Shown: positions 15,303-24,423 of the stretch, in pieces
Layout: every line of letters begins with the position of its first letter
Numbering within the stretch: the stretch's first letter is position 1
NCBI GenBank assembly: GCA_965367295.1
Contig: CBDUHN010000008.1
Location: forward strand, 17,870 to 81,869
Length of the DNA stretch: 64,000 nucleotides
Source of the DNA: JAIVHA01 sp965367295
GTDB taxonomy: Bacteria; Pseudomonadota; Gammaproteobacteria; DSM-19610
Reading direction: 5' to 3'
Position numbers and translations under genes: made by a program
The notes under the pieces: generated by a model
What the model saw: only the letters and a program-made list of their open reading frames with translations
What the model was told of the DNA's origin: nothing
Databases searched by the model: none

Positions 15303-16538
15303 TCAGGACTTTGTTTCCAGCCTTTTTACCGGTAGCTTCGCCTTCAGCACCAGGTAGCCCACGATGGCGGACAGGATGGAGCCCATCAGAATCCCCAGTC
15401 GGTCATTGGACACGGCGTTCGCCCCGCCCTGTTCGAAGGCCAGCGAACTGATGAACAGGCTCATGGTAAACCCGATACCACACAGCGCGGCGACACCATA
15501 CATCTCTATCCAGCCTACGCTATCCGGCAGGCGCGCGAGGCCGGCCTTGACCGCCAGCCAGCTGAAACCCAGCACCCCGATCTGGTTACCCAGAAACAAC
15601 CCAAGCGCAATACCCAGCGGCACCGGAGCCAACAGGGACTCAACCGACAGATCAGCCAGGCAGACGCCGGTATTGGCAAAGGCGAATATAGGCAGAATGG
15701 CATAGGCCACGGCTGGATGGAGATCGTGTTCAAGCTGCTCCAGCGGCGACTGGTGCTGCCCAGCCCCGGTGCGCAGGGGGATGAACAAGGCCAGTACCAC
15801 ACCCGCCAGGGTGGCATGCACACCGGATTTCAATACTGCCGCCCATAACACCAAACCCACGAAAACATAGGGTACCAGGGAGATTACGCCACGCCGGTTC
15901 AGCAGGAACAGCACCACCATGGCAACGAGGGAAACAGACAGCGACAGCAGGGAAAGATGGGAGGTATAGAACAGTGCGATAATGATGATCGCACCCAGAT
16001 CATCGGCGATTGCCAGAGTGAGCAGAAACAGCTTCAATGAATTGGGTACACGATCACCCAGCAGAGACAGCACGCCCAGAGCAAATGCAATATCCGTTGC
16101 GGACGGGATCGCCCAGCCCTGCATGGCCACCGGATCACCCCAGTTCAGCAGGCTGTAGATCGCGGCCGGCACCATCATTCCGCCCAGCGCCGCGATCACC
16201 GGCAAGGTTACCTTGGCGGGATCAGACAGCTCACCACGCAGCACCTCGCGTTTGAGTTCCAGCCCCACCAAAAAGAAAAACACCGCCATCAGGCCATCGT
16301 TGATCCACAGCAACAAGGGCTTGGCGATGGCAAAGGTGCCCACCTGGATGGCGACCGGGATATCCAGCAGGCCATCATAGTAGGACTGGAGGGGAGAGTT
16401 GACCACCACCATGGCCAGGATGGCGCTGACCAGCAGCAAAATGCCGCTGGCCGACTCCAGACGCAGAAAATCCTTGATGGCGATCACCACCGTTCCTGCG
16501 CCAGTATCGCTCTTCTTGCCCACCTTCGGCTCTGTCAT
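15303..16538 (-). CDS. nhaA: Na+/H+ antiporter NhaA
   Basis: A 411-residue antiporter in the inner membrane that exports sodium in exchange for protons. NhaA features are clear: an amphipathic N-terminus leading into SASGILLLVSAILAMVVVNS, INDGLMAVFFFLVGLELKRE, AIPSATDIAFALGVLSLLG and the ion-binding aspartate pair in LTLAIADDLGAIIIIALFY. AAGGG precedes the ATG. The neighbouring RND pump gene is on the same strand 256 bases upstream, so nhaA probably has its own promoter. Confidence 0.96.
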   Translation of the reverse strand: MTEPKVGKKSDTGAGTVVIAIKDFLRLESASGILLLVSAILAMVVVNSPLQSYYDGLLDIPVAIQVGTFAIAKPLLLWINDGLMAVFFFLVGLELKREVLRGELSDPAKVTLPVIAALGGMMVPAAIYSLLNWGDPVAMQGWAIPSATDIAFALGVLSLLGDRVPNSLKLFLLTLAIADDLGAIIIIALFYTSHLSLLSLSVSLVAMVVLFLLNRRGVISLVPYVFVGLVLWAAVLKSGVHATLAGVVLALFIPLRTGAGQHQSPLEQLEHDLHPAVAYAILPIFAFANTGVCLADLSVESLLAPVPLGIALGLFLGNQIGVLGFSWLAVKAGLARLPDSVGWIEMYGVAALCGIGFTMSLFISSLAFEQGGANAVSNDRLGILMGSILSAIVGYLVLKAKLPVKRLETKS

Positions 16539-16794
16539 TTATCACCCTTGTCCGTTCGCAATCATCGACCGGATCCACCACCAGGGCACTGTGGCGAGGG
16601 ATCCTCCATCAACCGGACCGATACTGTAACGCAGCCGTTCATTGTTTCATCGGGGTGTTCGGCACAGGTTAGTAGTGTTGTACCGGAAAATCCACCAACA
16701 GACAAAGCCTTCGCAGCACATCATGGTCTACAGCGGGCAAGTGACCTCCCTGCCCGCCATGTACATCCGGGATTCCGGTTTCCGAACGGCAGGC

Positions 16795-19700
16795 TCAGGC
16801 TGTTTGCACCTCGCTCCCAGCCGCTGCTTCCTTCGACTTTGCGCTGTGATCCCGTGCCAGCAACAGATACACCGCCGGCACCACAAACAGGGTGAACAGG
16901 GTGCCGATACCGAGGCCGGTAGCCACCACCAGGCCGATATCGAAACGGCTCACGGCGCCGGGGCCAGAAGCGGTAAGCAACGGACCCATGGCCACCACCA
17001 TCGCGACGGTGGTCATGAGGATGGGTCGCAGGCGAATGCTGGCGGCCTGCTCCACGGCCTCGCGTTTACTGATCCCCTTCTGGACCTGCAACTGGTTGGC
17101 GAACTCCACGATCAGGATGCCGTTCTTGGCGATCAGGCCGATCAGGGTGATCAAGCCCACCTGGGTGTAGATGTTCACCGTGGCCAGGCCAATAGTCATG
17201 AAGATGAGCGCACCGGCGATGGACATGGGCACGGATACCAGAATGATGATGGGGTCACGCCAGCTTTCGAACTGCGCGGCCAGCACCAGGTAAATGACCA
17301 GGATCGACATGAAGAAGGTCAGGATCAGCGCACTGCCCTGCTGTGCGTACTGGCGGGACTGACCGGTGTAATCCCAGCTGAACCCCTGCGGGAAATTCGC
17401 GCGTGCCTGCTCGTCCAGATAAGCGAGGGCGTCCCCCAGGGGCACACCCGGGGCCATCACGCCCTGGATGGTCACGGCATTGAGCTGCTGGAACTGGGTA
17501 CGCTGGCTGGGTTCGACGGACTCCTCGAATTTCACCAGGGTCGATAACGGCACCTGCTGGCCACTGGCCGTGGGAATGTAATAGCCGTTGAGCATGTCTT
17601 TGTCGAGGCGGAATTCACGCGCCACCTGCGGAATCACCTTATAGCTGCGGCCTTCCAGGCTGAAGCGGTTGACATAACCGCTGCCCAGCAGGGCCGACAG
17701 GCTGGTGCCGATCTCGCTCATGGAAATACCCAGGTCACCGGCCCGGTCGCGGTCGATCAGGATATTGGTCCTGGGCCGTGAGAACTCCACCGTCTTTTGC
17801 AGAAAGATGAATTTACCGCTCTGCATGGCCGGCCCGATGAGACTGTCGGCCACCTGGTCGAGCTTGCCGTAATCGGCATCGGAGGTGATCACGAACTGTA
17901 CCGGCAGACCGCCACCGGAACCAGGCAGACTCGGGCGCGGAAACACGGCGATCTGGAAGCCGGCGATCTGGCTCAGCTTGCCCTGCAGTTCCGGCTGCAC
18001 ATCCATCTGGGAACGCGCGCGCTGTGAGGGTGGCGGCATTTTGAAACCACCGAACACGGTGCTGGTGTCCTGGCCGAAACCGAGCAGGAAGAAACTCTCG
18101 TGGTACTCGGGAATGGACTCGAAGGCATCGAGGATCTGTTTGGTATAGGCCTTGTTGTAGTCCAGGGTCGCGGTCTGCGGCGCACGCGCCTGGAAAAACA
18201 GGATGCTTTGATCCTCGGTGGGCGCCAGTTCACTGGGCGTGGTAATGAACATGAAATAGATACTCACCAGCACCACCACCGCGAACACCATGGTCACCGA
18301 CACATACTCCAGCGAGCCATGCAGGATCCGCTGGTAGCGATCGGCAAGACCGGTAAAGAAATGTTCCACCACCTGTTCGAAGCGACCCTGCTGGCCATGG
18401 GGTTTGAGAATCGCACCCGACAACATGGGCGACAGGGTCAGCGCCACTATCCCGGAGATGATCACGGCACCGGCCAGGGCAAAAGCAAACTCGGTGAACA
18501 GGGTGCCCACCAGTCCACCCATGAAGCCGATCGGTGCATATACCGCCACCAGGGTGGTGGTCATCGCAATAATAGGCAATGCAAGTTCGCGGGCACCCTG
18601 CAGGGCCGCCTGGCCGCGCGAGGCACCTTCCTCGATATGCCGGTGCACGTTTTCCACCACGATAATGGCATCATCCACCACCAGCCCGATGGCCAGCACC
18701 ATGGCCAGCAGGGTGAGCAGGTTGACGGAGAAGCCCAGCAACAGCATTACGAAGGCGCCACCGATGAGCGACAGCGGCACCGCCACCGCCGGTACCAGCG
18801 CGGCGCGCATGGAACCCAGGCTGAGAAAGATCACCACCAGCACGATCAGCACCGCCTCACCCAGGGTGACGAACACTTCGTTGATGGAGTCTTCAATATA
18901 GATACTGGCATCGTAGGGGATATGCGCATTGAGCCCCGAAGGCAGCTGGCTGCGCAGATCCGGCATCAGGTCGCGCACCAGCTTGGCCACGGTGAGCGGG
19001 TTGGCGCCCGGTGCCGGTTCGATCCCGATAAAAATAGCCGCCTGGTTCTTGTACTGGTTGGTGGAGTCATAATCCTCCGAGCCCAGTTCGGGGTTGGCGA
19101 TATCCTCCAGCCGCACCAGGGTGCCATCGGCAGCACGCACCACCAGCTTGCGAAAATCCTTCACCGTGCTGATATCGGTGTTGGCACTGAGGTCGGTGGC
19201 CACATAGGCGCCCTTGGTCTGCCCCACCCCGGCCAGGTAGTTATTGGACTGCAGTACCTGCATCACTTCCTGAGGGGAAACATGTAGCGCCGCCATGCGT
19301 TTGGGGTCGAGCCAGACGCGCATGGCGAAGGTCTTGTTGCCGATCAGGCCGGCCTTGGCCACGCCGGGTACCGCCTGCAGCTTCGGCTGTACCGCGCGCA
19401 GCAGGTAATCGGTGATCTGCGAGGGTTTCATGGTCTCGCTGTAAAACGCCATGTACATGAGCGCGGTGGTATCACCGGTAGTAGAGGTAATCACCGGGTC
19501 TTCCGCCTCGGCGGGCAGTACATTGCGCTGACTGGCCACCTTGGCCTGGATCTCTGCCACGGCCGCGTTGGCGTCATAGTTCAGCTCCATGTGCGCCTCG
19601 ATCACCGAGGTGCCCTGGGTGCTGCGCGCCGACAGGTAGTCGATACCGTCGGCCTCGGCGATGGCCTGCTGCAATGGCGTGGTGATGAAGCCCTTGATGA

Positions 19701-19872
19701 GCTCACTGCTGGCGCCGGGATAACTGGTGGTGACGGTCACCACCGTGTTCTGGGTTTCCGGATACTGGCGCACTTCCAGCGAGGCAATGGAACGCAGGCC
19801 CACCACCAGGATCAGCAGGCTGACCACGCTGGCGAGCACCGGCCGGTGCACGAAAATATCAGTGAATTTCAT
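16795..19872 (-). CDS. RND multidrug efflux permease (HAE1/AcrB type)
   Basis: The 1025-residue inner-membrane RND transporter is of normal AcrB length. It begins MKFTDIFVHRPVLASVVSLL and has the proton-relay pair in TM4 (VLAIGLVVDDAIIVVENVHR), duplicated six-helix blocks and large periplasmic loops, as in HAE1 drug pumps. There is no outer-membrane gene, so it probably uses a TolC encoded elsewhere. The start overlaps the adaptor stop by four bases (ATGA). A divergent TetR regulator implies drug-inducible control. Confidence 0.94.
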   Translation of the reverse strand: MKFTDIFVHRPVLASVVSLLILVVGLRSIASLEVRQYPETQNTVVTVTTSYPGASSELIKGFITTPLQQAIAEADGIDYLSARSTQGTSVIEAHMELNYDANAAVAEIQAKVASQRNVLPAEAEDPVITSTTGDTTALMYMAFYSETMKPSQITDYLLRAVQPKLQAVPGVAKAGLIGNKTFAMRVWLDPKRMAALHVSPQEVMQVLQSNNYLAGVGQTKGAYVATDLSANTDISTVKDFRKLVVRAADGTLVRLEDIANPELGSEDYDSTNQYKNQAAIFIGIEPAPGANPLTVAKLVRDLMPDLRSQLPSGLNAHIPYDASIYIEDSINEVFVTLGEAVLIVLVVIFLSLGSMRAALVPAVAVPLSLIGGAFVMLLLGFSVNLLTLLAMVLAIGLVVDDAIIVVENVHRHIEEGASRGQAALQGARELALPIIAMTTTLVAVYAPIGFMGGLVGTLFTEFAFALAGAVIISGIVALTLSPMLSGAILKPHGQQGRFEQVVEHFFTGLADRYQRILHGSLEYVSVTMVFAVVVLVSIYFMFITTPSELAPTEDQSILFFQARAPQTATLDYNKAYTKQILDAFESIPEYHESFFLLGFGQDTSTVFGGFKMPPPSQRARSQMDVQPELQGKLSQIAGFQIAVFPRPSLPGSGGGLPVQFVITSDADYGKLDQVADSLIGPAMQSGKFIFLQKTVEFSRPRTNILIDRDRAGDLGISMSEIGTSLSALLGSGYVNRFSLEGRSYKVIPQVAREFRLDKDMLNGYYIPTASGQQVPLSTLVKFEESVEPSQRTQFQQLNAVTIQGVMAPGVPLGDALAYLDEQARANFPQGFSWDYTGQSRQYAQQGSALILTFFMSILVIYLVLAAQFESWRDPIIILVSVPMSIAGALIFMTIGLATVNIYTQVGLITLIGLIAKNGILIVEFANQLQVQKGISKREAVEQAASIRLRPILMTTVAMVVAMGPLLTASGPGAVSRFDIGLVVATGLGIGTLFTLFVVPAVYLLLARDHSAKSKEAAAGSEVQTA

Positions 19873-20972
19873 GATTCATCCACCTTGCCATCGAGTATGG
19901 CGGAATTATCGACCTTCACCGGCATGTCGTTGCGCAGCTTGTTGTGGCCGTTCGTGACCACGAGATCGCCTTCCTGCAATCCGCTGACCACTTCCACCCG
20001 GCCATTGCGTACCGCGCCGGTTTCGATCTGGCGCCGCTGCACGAACTGGCCACCGTCCTTCTCCTCGACTACGAACACCGAGTTGCCATAGGGGTTATAG
20101 CTCACTGCCTGCTCCGGGAGCGTAAGCACATTATCCCGCGGCGGCAGCAGGGTGTTGACCTCGGCGAACATGCCGGTGCGCAGCAACAGTTGTGGATTCA
20201 CCAGCGTGGCGCGCACCGGCACACTGCGGGTACCGGTTTCAATGCGCGGACTAATGGCGCTGATGGTGCCGGTGAATACCTGGTCAGGGTGGGCCTGAAC
20301 ACGCACCTCCACTGTCTGGCCAACCGACAGATCGTTCAGATAACGCTCCGGAAGGCTGTAATCCACATAGATGGGATCGTTGGCCTGCAGCGAGACGATG
20401 GTATCGCCGGCCGCCAGGTACTGGCCTAGGTCTACCTTGCGGATACCGAGCTGGCCGCTGAACGGGGCCCGGATGTGTTTCTTGTCGATGCGTGCCCGCT
20501 GTGAGGCCACCTGCGCCGCGGCGCTGTCGAGGCCCGCCTCGGCCTGGTCATACTCGGAGCGCGAAATGGTTTTGTCCTTGAGCAGTTTCTTGGCACGCTC
20601 GAACTGAATCTCGGTCAGGCGTTTTTCGGCCAGCAGCCCGGCCAGTTCCGCGCGATCCACATCGTCATCCAGGGTCACGAGTTCCGCGCCGGCCTGCACC
20701 ACGGTGCCCGATTCAAAGTGAATGGCCTTCACCTGCCCGGCAATCTCGCTTGCCACCAGCACACCCTGCGTCGCCACCAGGCTGCCGACCGCTCCGATAC
20801 CCGGCTGCCAGTGCTCGCGCTGCACAGTCTCCGCGGCAATCACAGCGGGTGGCATGCCGCCGGCCATCATGGCCGCCATCTTCTGCATCTGCAGGTACTT
20901 CCAGCCGAAGATCCCGCCGAACAGCAGAACCAGTGCTAATAGAACAATGATCAGTCGTTTGATCACGGGCAT
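19869..20972 (-). CDS. RND efflux periplasmic adaptor (MexA/AcrA family)
   Basis: About 367 residues: a membrane anchor (RLIIVLLALVLLFGGIFGWK), lipoyl-like halves (GSLVATQGVLVASEIAGQV, FSGQLGIRKVDLGQYLAAGD), an alpha-hairpin and a beta-barrel (NDPIYVDYSLPERYLNDLSV). It bridges the RND pump to an outer-membrane channel. The ATG at 20972 is given, but the GTG at 20966 is better placed relative to the GAGGA upstream. An in-frame ATG at 21011 lacks support. It forms a two-gene operon with the RND permease under the operator at 21070-21089. Confidence 0.92.
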   Translation of the reverse strand: MPVIKRLIIVLLALVLLFGGIFGWKYLQMQKMAAMMAGGMPPAVIAAETVQREHWQPGIGAVGSLVATQGVLVASEIAGQVKAIHFESGTVVQAGAELVTLDDDVDRAELAGLLAEKRLTEIQFERAKKLLKDKTISRSEYDQAEAGLDSAAAQVASQRARIDKKHIRAPFSGQLGIRKVDLGQYLAAGDTIVSLQANDPIYVDYSLPERYLNDLSVGQTVEVRVQAHPDQVFTGTISAISPRIETGTRSVPVRATLVNPQLLLRTGMFAEVNTLLPPRDNVLTLPEQAVSYNPYGNSVFVVEEKDGGQFVQRRQIETGAVRNGRVEVVSGLQEGDLVVTNGHNKLRNDMPVKVDNSAILDGKVDES

Positions 20973-21043
20973 TCCTCGCAAAGCAGGTTGGTAGGCACAT
21001 GGGACGCACACCAGGCAATGCTACAGACAGCCGGGCTGGCACC

Positions 21044-21089
21044 ATTATAGGAGGCCGCATTGTCGCGCAACTGGACTGGACCGTCCAGT
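21044..21089 (-). promoter_or_regulatory. Pump promoter with likely TetR operator
   Basis: Minus-strand -10 TATAAT at 21044-21049. Upstream, ACTGGAC (21070-21076) and GTCCAGT (21083-21089) form a perfect 7-bp inverted repeat with a 6-base centre, at the -35 edge and between the divergent adaptor and TetR genes. Position and symmetry fit a TetR repressor site that blocks the pump promoter. Confidence 0.6.
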
Positions 21090-21182
21090 CTAAATACGGG
21101 ATAATCCATACGCCTGTTTTGAGCGGGCCAATAGCCCTGCTTCCCCAGCAAGACTTTGCTGATTCCATCCCTGAGGCCTGCC

Positions 21183-21812
21183 TTGACCGATACTTCGCCA
21201 GCCCCCTGTTCCATCGCCGGACGCACGGACAAGCAGCGCGCCATTATCGAAGCGGCCACGCGCATCTTTCTAGACCAGGGGTACCGCAACACCAGCATGG
21301 ATGCCATTGCCCGCGAGGCCGGCGTCTCCAAACAGACCATCTACAACCATTACGGCAACAAGGAGGCCCTGTTCAGCGACATCATCACCCAGCATTGCCA
21401 GGATGTGTTGCTGACGCTACTGGAAACGGAACACGCCCGCCAGAACACCGAAGCCGTCCTGCGTGAATTCGCCAGCCTGTTGCTGGACATCACCCTGCAA
21501 CCTTCGGTGCTGGCCCTGCACCGGCTGATCATTGCGGAAAGCGCGCGCTTTCCCGAGGTGGGCGAAATCTACTACCGGGTTGCTCCTGAACGCGGCAACC
21601 GTCGCCTGGCAGAATACCTGGAACAGCAGTGCGCGCTGGGGCAGCTGCAGATGGAAGACAGCTTCCTTGCCGCGCAACAATTCACCGGCGCACTGGTCGG
21701 TTCACTGCGCTCCAAGGCGTTGGTGCTGAACAAACCCATCCCCGCCAGTGAGAGCCAGTTGGTGGTGGACCATACCGTGGCTTGTTTCATGGCATTACAT
21801 GGAGTGAAATAA
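21183..21812 (+). CDS. TetR/AcrR-family repressor of the divergent RND pump
   Basis: About 209 residues with an N-terminal TetR helix-turn-helix (AATRIFLDQGYRNTSMDAIA, then AREAGVSKQTIYNHYGNKEA) and a C-terminal ligand domain resembling AcrR-C/TetR_C regulators of drug pumps. No ATG is available: I chose the TTG at 21183 because GAGG lies seven bases upstream; another TTG at 21156 would add nine residues. It faces away from the RND operon across a palindromic operator, the standard layout for local repression. Confidence 0.9.
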   Translation: MTDTSPAPCSIAGRTDKQRAIIEAATRIFLDQGYRNTSMDAIAREAGVSKQTIYNHYGNKEALFSDIITQHCQDVLLTLLETEHARQNTEAVLREFASLLLDITLQPSVLALHRLIIAESARFPEVGEIYYRVAPERGNRRLAEYLEQQCALGQLQMEDSFLAAQQFTGALVGSLRSKALVLNKPIPASESQLVVDHTVACFMALHGVK

Positions 21813-21897
21813 AACCGGTAGATCCGGCTTTGGCCGGGCAACCTTCTGCCCCCGTTACCCGGATCCACATGAGTCATCGCCTACCGGGATACCTCAC

Positions 21898-21924
21898 GCA
21901 GGTGCGGATCCATCCGCACCTACA
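21898..21924. repeat. REP-like palindrome overlapping the histidine kinase stop
   Basis: GCAGGT-GCGGAT-CC-ATCCGC-ACCTACA, a 27-base hairpin. Its right arm supplies the TAG stop (21920-21922) of the histidine kinase on the minus strand. It belongs to the same design as the copies at 30414-30447, 30485-30507 and 49069-49096: GCAGGT, an inverted core, then ACCTACA or ACCTGCA. Confidence 0.7.
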
Positions 21925-24325
21925 TTGCCTCGCTCAATAACCGGTCCACCGTCTCCAGCAGCTTGCGGACGTCGATCGGTTTGGTGAGGTAGCCGTCAAA
22001 ACCAGCCAGCTCACCCTGCGCGATATTGTGGGGCATGGCGTTAGCCGTGATGGCGATCACCGGGATGGCACGGGTGGCCGGGTGTGCCCGCAGCCGGGAA
22101 AGTATTTCATAGCCATTCATGCCTGGCAGGTTGATATCGAGCAGGATCAACTTCGGCTTGCGCTCGATGGCCAGGGCCAGACCCAGCTCGGCGGAATGGG
22201 TATCCAGCAGTTTACAGGCTCTCCGGGTGCGGAAAATCTGTTGCATCAGCCGCAAATTGGCCGGGTTATCCTCGATATACAGCACCCGTGATTCCGGCCG
22301 AGGTTCTGCACTGTCGATCTGGTCGGCCACAGCCGCATCCTCTTCCGGCAGCGCCTCGCACTCGGCTACAGGCAATTCGACCCAGAACAGGCTGCCTTCA
22401 CCGACCCGACTGTCACAACCGATGCGACCCCGCATCGCCTCCACCAGGCGTTTGCTCAGCACCAGTCCGATACCCGTACCCTCAACGACACCGCCCTCCG
22501 CGCCCAGTCGCTGAAATGGCTGGAACAACGCACCCTGACGCTCTGGCGGAATACCCGGTCCATTGTCCTGCACCATGACCCGCACCCTGGCTGCATCCTT
22601 CCGCACCACCCTCACCTGGACCTGGCCGCCGGGATGGTGGTACTTGATGGCATTGGAGAGCAGATTAATGAGCACCTGCTTGAGCCGTACCCGGTCCGCA
22701 TGCAGGTAGACTCCCGGGCAGTCCTGCCAGTGCAATTCGATACGGTTACGGCTGGCCAGGGGCATCATCATCTCGATACACTCGGATATGACCTCTGCGC
22801 AGGACACCGGCTCCAGGCTGAGGGAAAGATGCCCGGCCTCGATCGTGGCCAGATCCAGCACTTCGTTGATCAGTTCCAGCAGGTGGAAACCGGCCTTGAG
22901 GATTTCGCCAACGTATTCGCCATGCACCGGCGCAAGATCGGGTTCCGATTCCAGAAGCTGCGAAAAACCGAGAATCGCGTTCATGGGGGTGCGCAGTTCA
23001 TGGCTCATACTGGACAGGAACTCGGACTTGGCACGGTTGGCGCGTTCCGCCGCCTCCTTGGCAGTGATCAACTGCAGCTCGGTTTCCTTCAGTGCAGTGA
23101 TATCCTGTACCGTCCCAATCAGGCGTAGCGGTACGCCCTGATCGTCGAAAGCGGTTTCCGCCAGTTCGCGCACATAACGGATTTCACCGCTGGGCCGCAC
23201 GATACGGTGTACCACATCGTGCACGCCGCTGGTCGCTGCACGCCGTTCACTCTCCCGTACCAGGGCGGCATCGTCGGGATGCACCATGGCGTGAAAGCGA
23301 TCCACATTAGGCACATACTCACCGGGCGTCTGACCAAAGATCCGGTATACCTCATCGGACCAGTAAAGACTCCCGCTGTCCAGCTCCGCCACCCAGTGTC
23401 CCAGATGAGCAATACGTTGTGCCTCCTGCAGGCGTTCCCGGTTCTCCCTCAGGGCCAGTTCAGCGGCCTTACGGTCGGTGATATCCTGCACCACGCCCAG
23501 CATATGCAGGGGCCGCCCCCCGGCATCGCGCACCACGTCACCACGTTCCAGCAGCCAGCGGATCTCGCCACTGGGCCAGACACAGCGATGCTCGATTTCG
23601 TAGGGTCTGCCGGCTTCCACACAGGCAGCAACAGCGTCGATCACCTGTTGCCGGTCATCCGGGTGCACGGCATTCAGGAAGTTCTCGTAGGTGGTTTCCA
23701 GCTTGCCTTCCAGATACCCGAACAGGGGCGCAATCCGCTCGGACCAGTACAGATCACCGGTCTGGATATTCCAGTCCCAGGTACCGATATTGGCATAGAC
23801 CTGGCTCTGCCGCAGCCGATCCTCACTGTAGCGCAAGCGCTCCTCCGCCAGTTTGTGAGCGGTGATATCCGTGCGCACCGACACATACTGGTAGGGTTTT
23901 CCAGCCGCATCGAGAAACGGCACGATGGTGGAATCCACCCAGTACAGGTTGCCTCCCCGGTTACGATTACAGAGCACCCCATGCCAGATATGGCCATGAG
24001 AGATGGTACGCCACATCCTGGCAAAGAAGGCCGGCGTATGGGTGCCGGAATTAACGATACGGTGGTTACTGCCGATCAGTTCCTCGCGCGTATAACCGCT
24101 GACGGCGCAGAACTTTTCATTTACTTCGATGATATCGCCCTCGCTGTCCGCGATACTGACGATGTCATGGGCATTGAGCGCGCTGAGCAGGTAATCGTTC
24201 TCCTGCAGAGAACGCCGCAGCGCATCCCGCAGTGAGTCCGGAAGCTCACCGGCATGGGCTTCGAGGAGTTGCAGCAACTGCTGAGTGTTCTGGAGCATCC
24301 AGTCCGCCTGTCTGTTGGCGCTCAA
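21920..24325 (-). CDS. Hybrid sensor histidine kinase: three PAS, HisKA, HATPase, receiver
   Basis: 801 residues with no membrane helix, so probably cytosolic. Three PAS/PAC units (about 45-160, 165-290, 295-410; e.g. FCAVSGYTREELIGSN, PYQYVSVRTDITAHKLAE, RLIGTVQDITALKETE) precede HisKA with the phospho-His in LSSMSHELRTPMNAILGFSQ, HATPase_c (VMVQDNGPGIPPE, GTGIGLVLSKRLV) and a C-terminal receiver (VLYIEDNPANL, ILLDINLPGMNGYEIL with the phospho-Asp). No output regulator or HPt gene is adjacent, so it is an orphan. The stop codon lies in a REP-like palindrome. Confidence 0.93.
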   Translation of the reverse strand: MSANRQADWMLQNTQQLLQLLEAHAGELPDSLRDALRRSLQENDYLLSALNAHDIVSIADSEGDIIEVNEKFCAVSGYTREELIGSNHRIVNSGTHTPAFFARMWRTISHGHIWHGVLCNRNRGGNLYWVDSTIVPFLDAAGKPYQYVSVRTDITAHKLAEERLRYSEDRLRQSQVYANIGTWDWNIQTGDLYWSERIAPLFGYLEGKLETTYENFLNAVHPDDRQQVIDAVAACVEAGRPYEIEHRCVWPSGEIRWLLERGDVVRDAGGRPLHMLGVVQDITDRKAAELALRENRERLQEAQRIAHLGHWVAELDSGSLYWSDEVYRIFGQTPGEYVPNVDRFHAMVHPDDAALVRESERRAATSGVHDVVHRIVRPSGEIRYVRELAETAFDDQGVPLRLIGTVQDITALKETELQLITAKEAAERANRAKSEFLSSMSHELRTPMNAILGFSQLLESEPDLAPVHGEYVGEILKAGFHLLELINEVLDLATIEAGHLSLSLEPVSCAEVISECIEMMMPLASRNRIELHWQDCPGVYLHADRVRLKQVLINLLSNAIKYHHPGGQVQVRVVRKDAARVRVMVQDNGPGIPPERQGALFQPFQRLGAEGGVVEGTGIGLVLSKRLVEAMRGRIGCDSRVGEGSLFWVELPVAECEALPEEDAAVADQIDSAEPRPESRVLYIEDNPANLRLMQQIFRTRRACKLLDTHSAELGLALAIERKPKLILLDINLPGMNGYEILSRLRAHPATRAIPVIAITANAMPHNIAQGELAGFDGYLTKPIDVRKLLETVDRLLSEAM

Positions 24326-24423
24326 TGCACCGTAATCTTTTTATGCATGAAACGACCTTGCTGCAGCCTGGTGACCGTTCATTGTCATGGAGAAGGTGAT
24401 CAGGCGTACCACAGGGAAACCGT

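Noticed and set aside
18100..19287. 395-codon plus-strand frame inside the RND permease
   Set aside because: Gln/His-rich antisense shadow of a conserved permease gene; no start signals.
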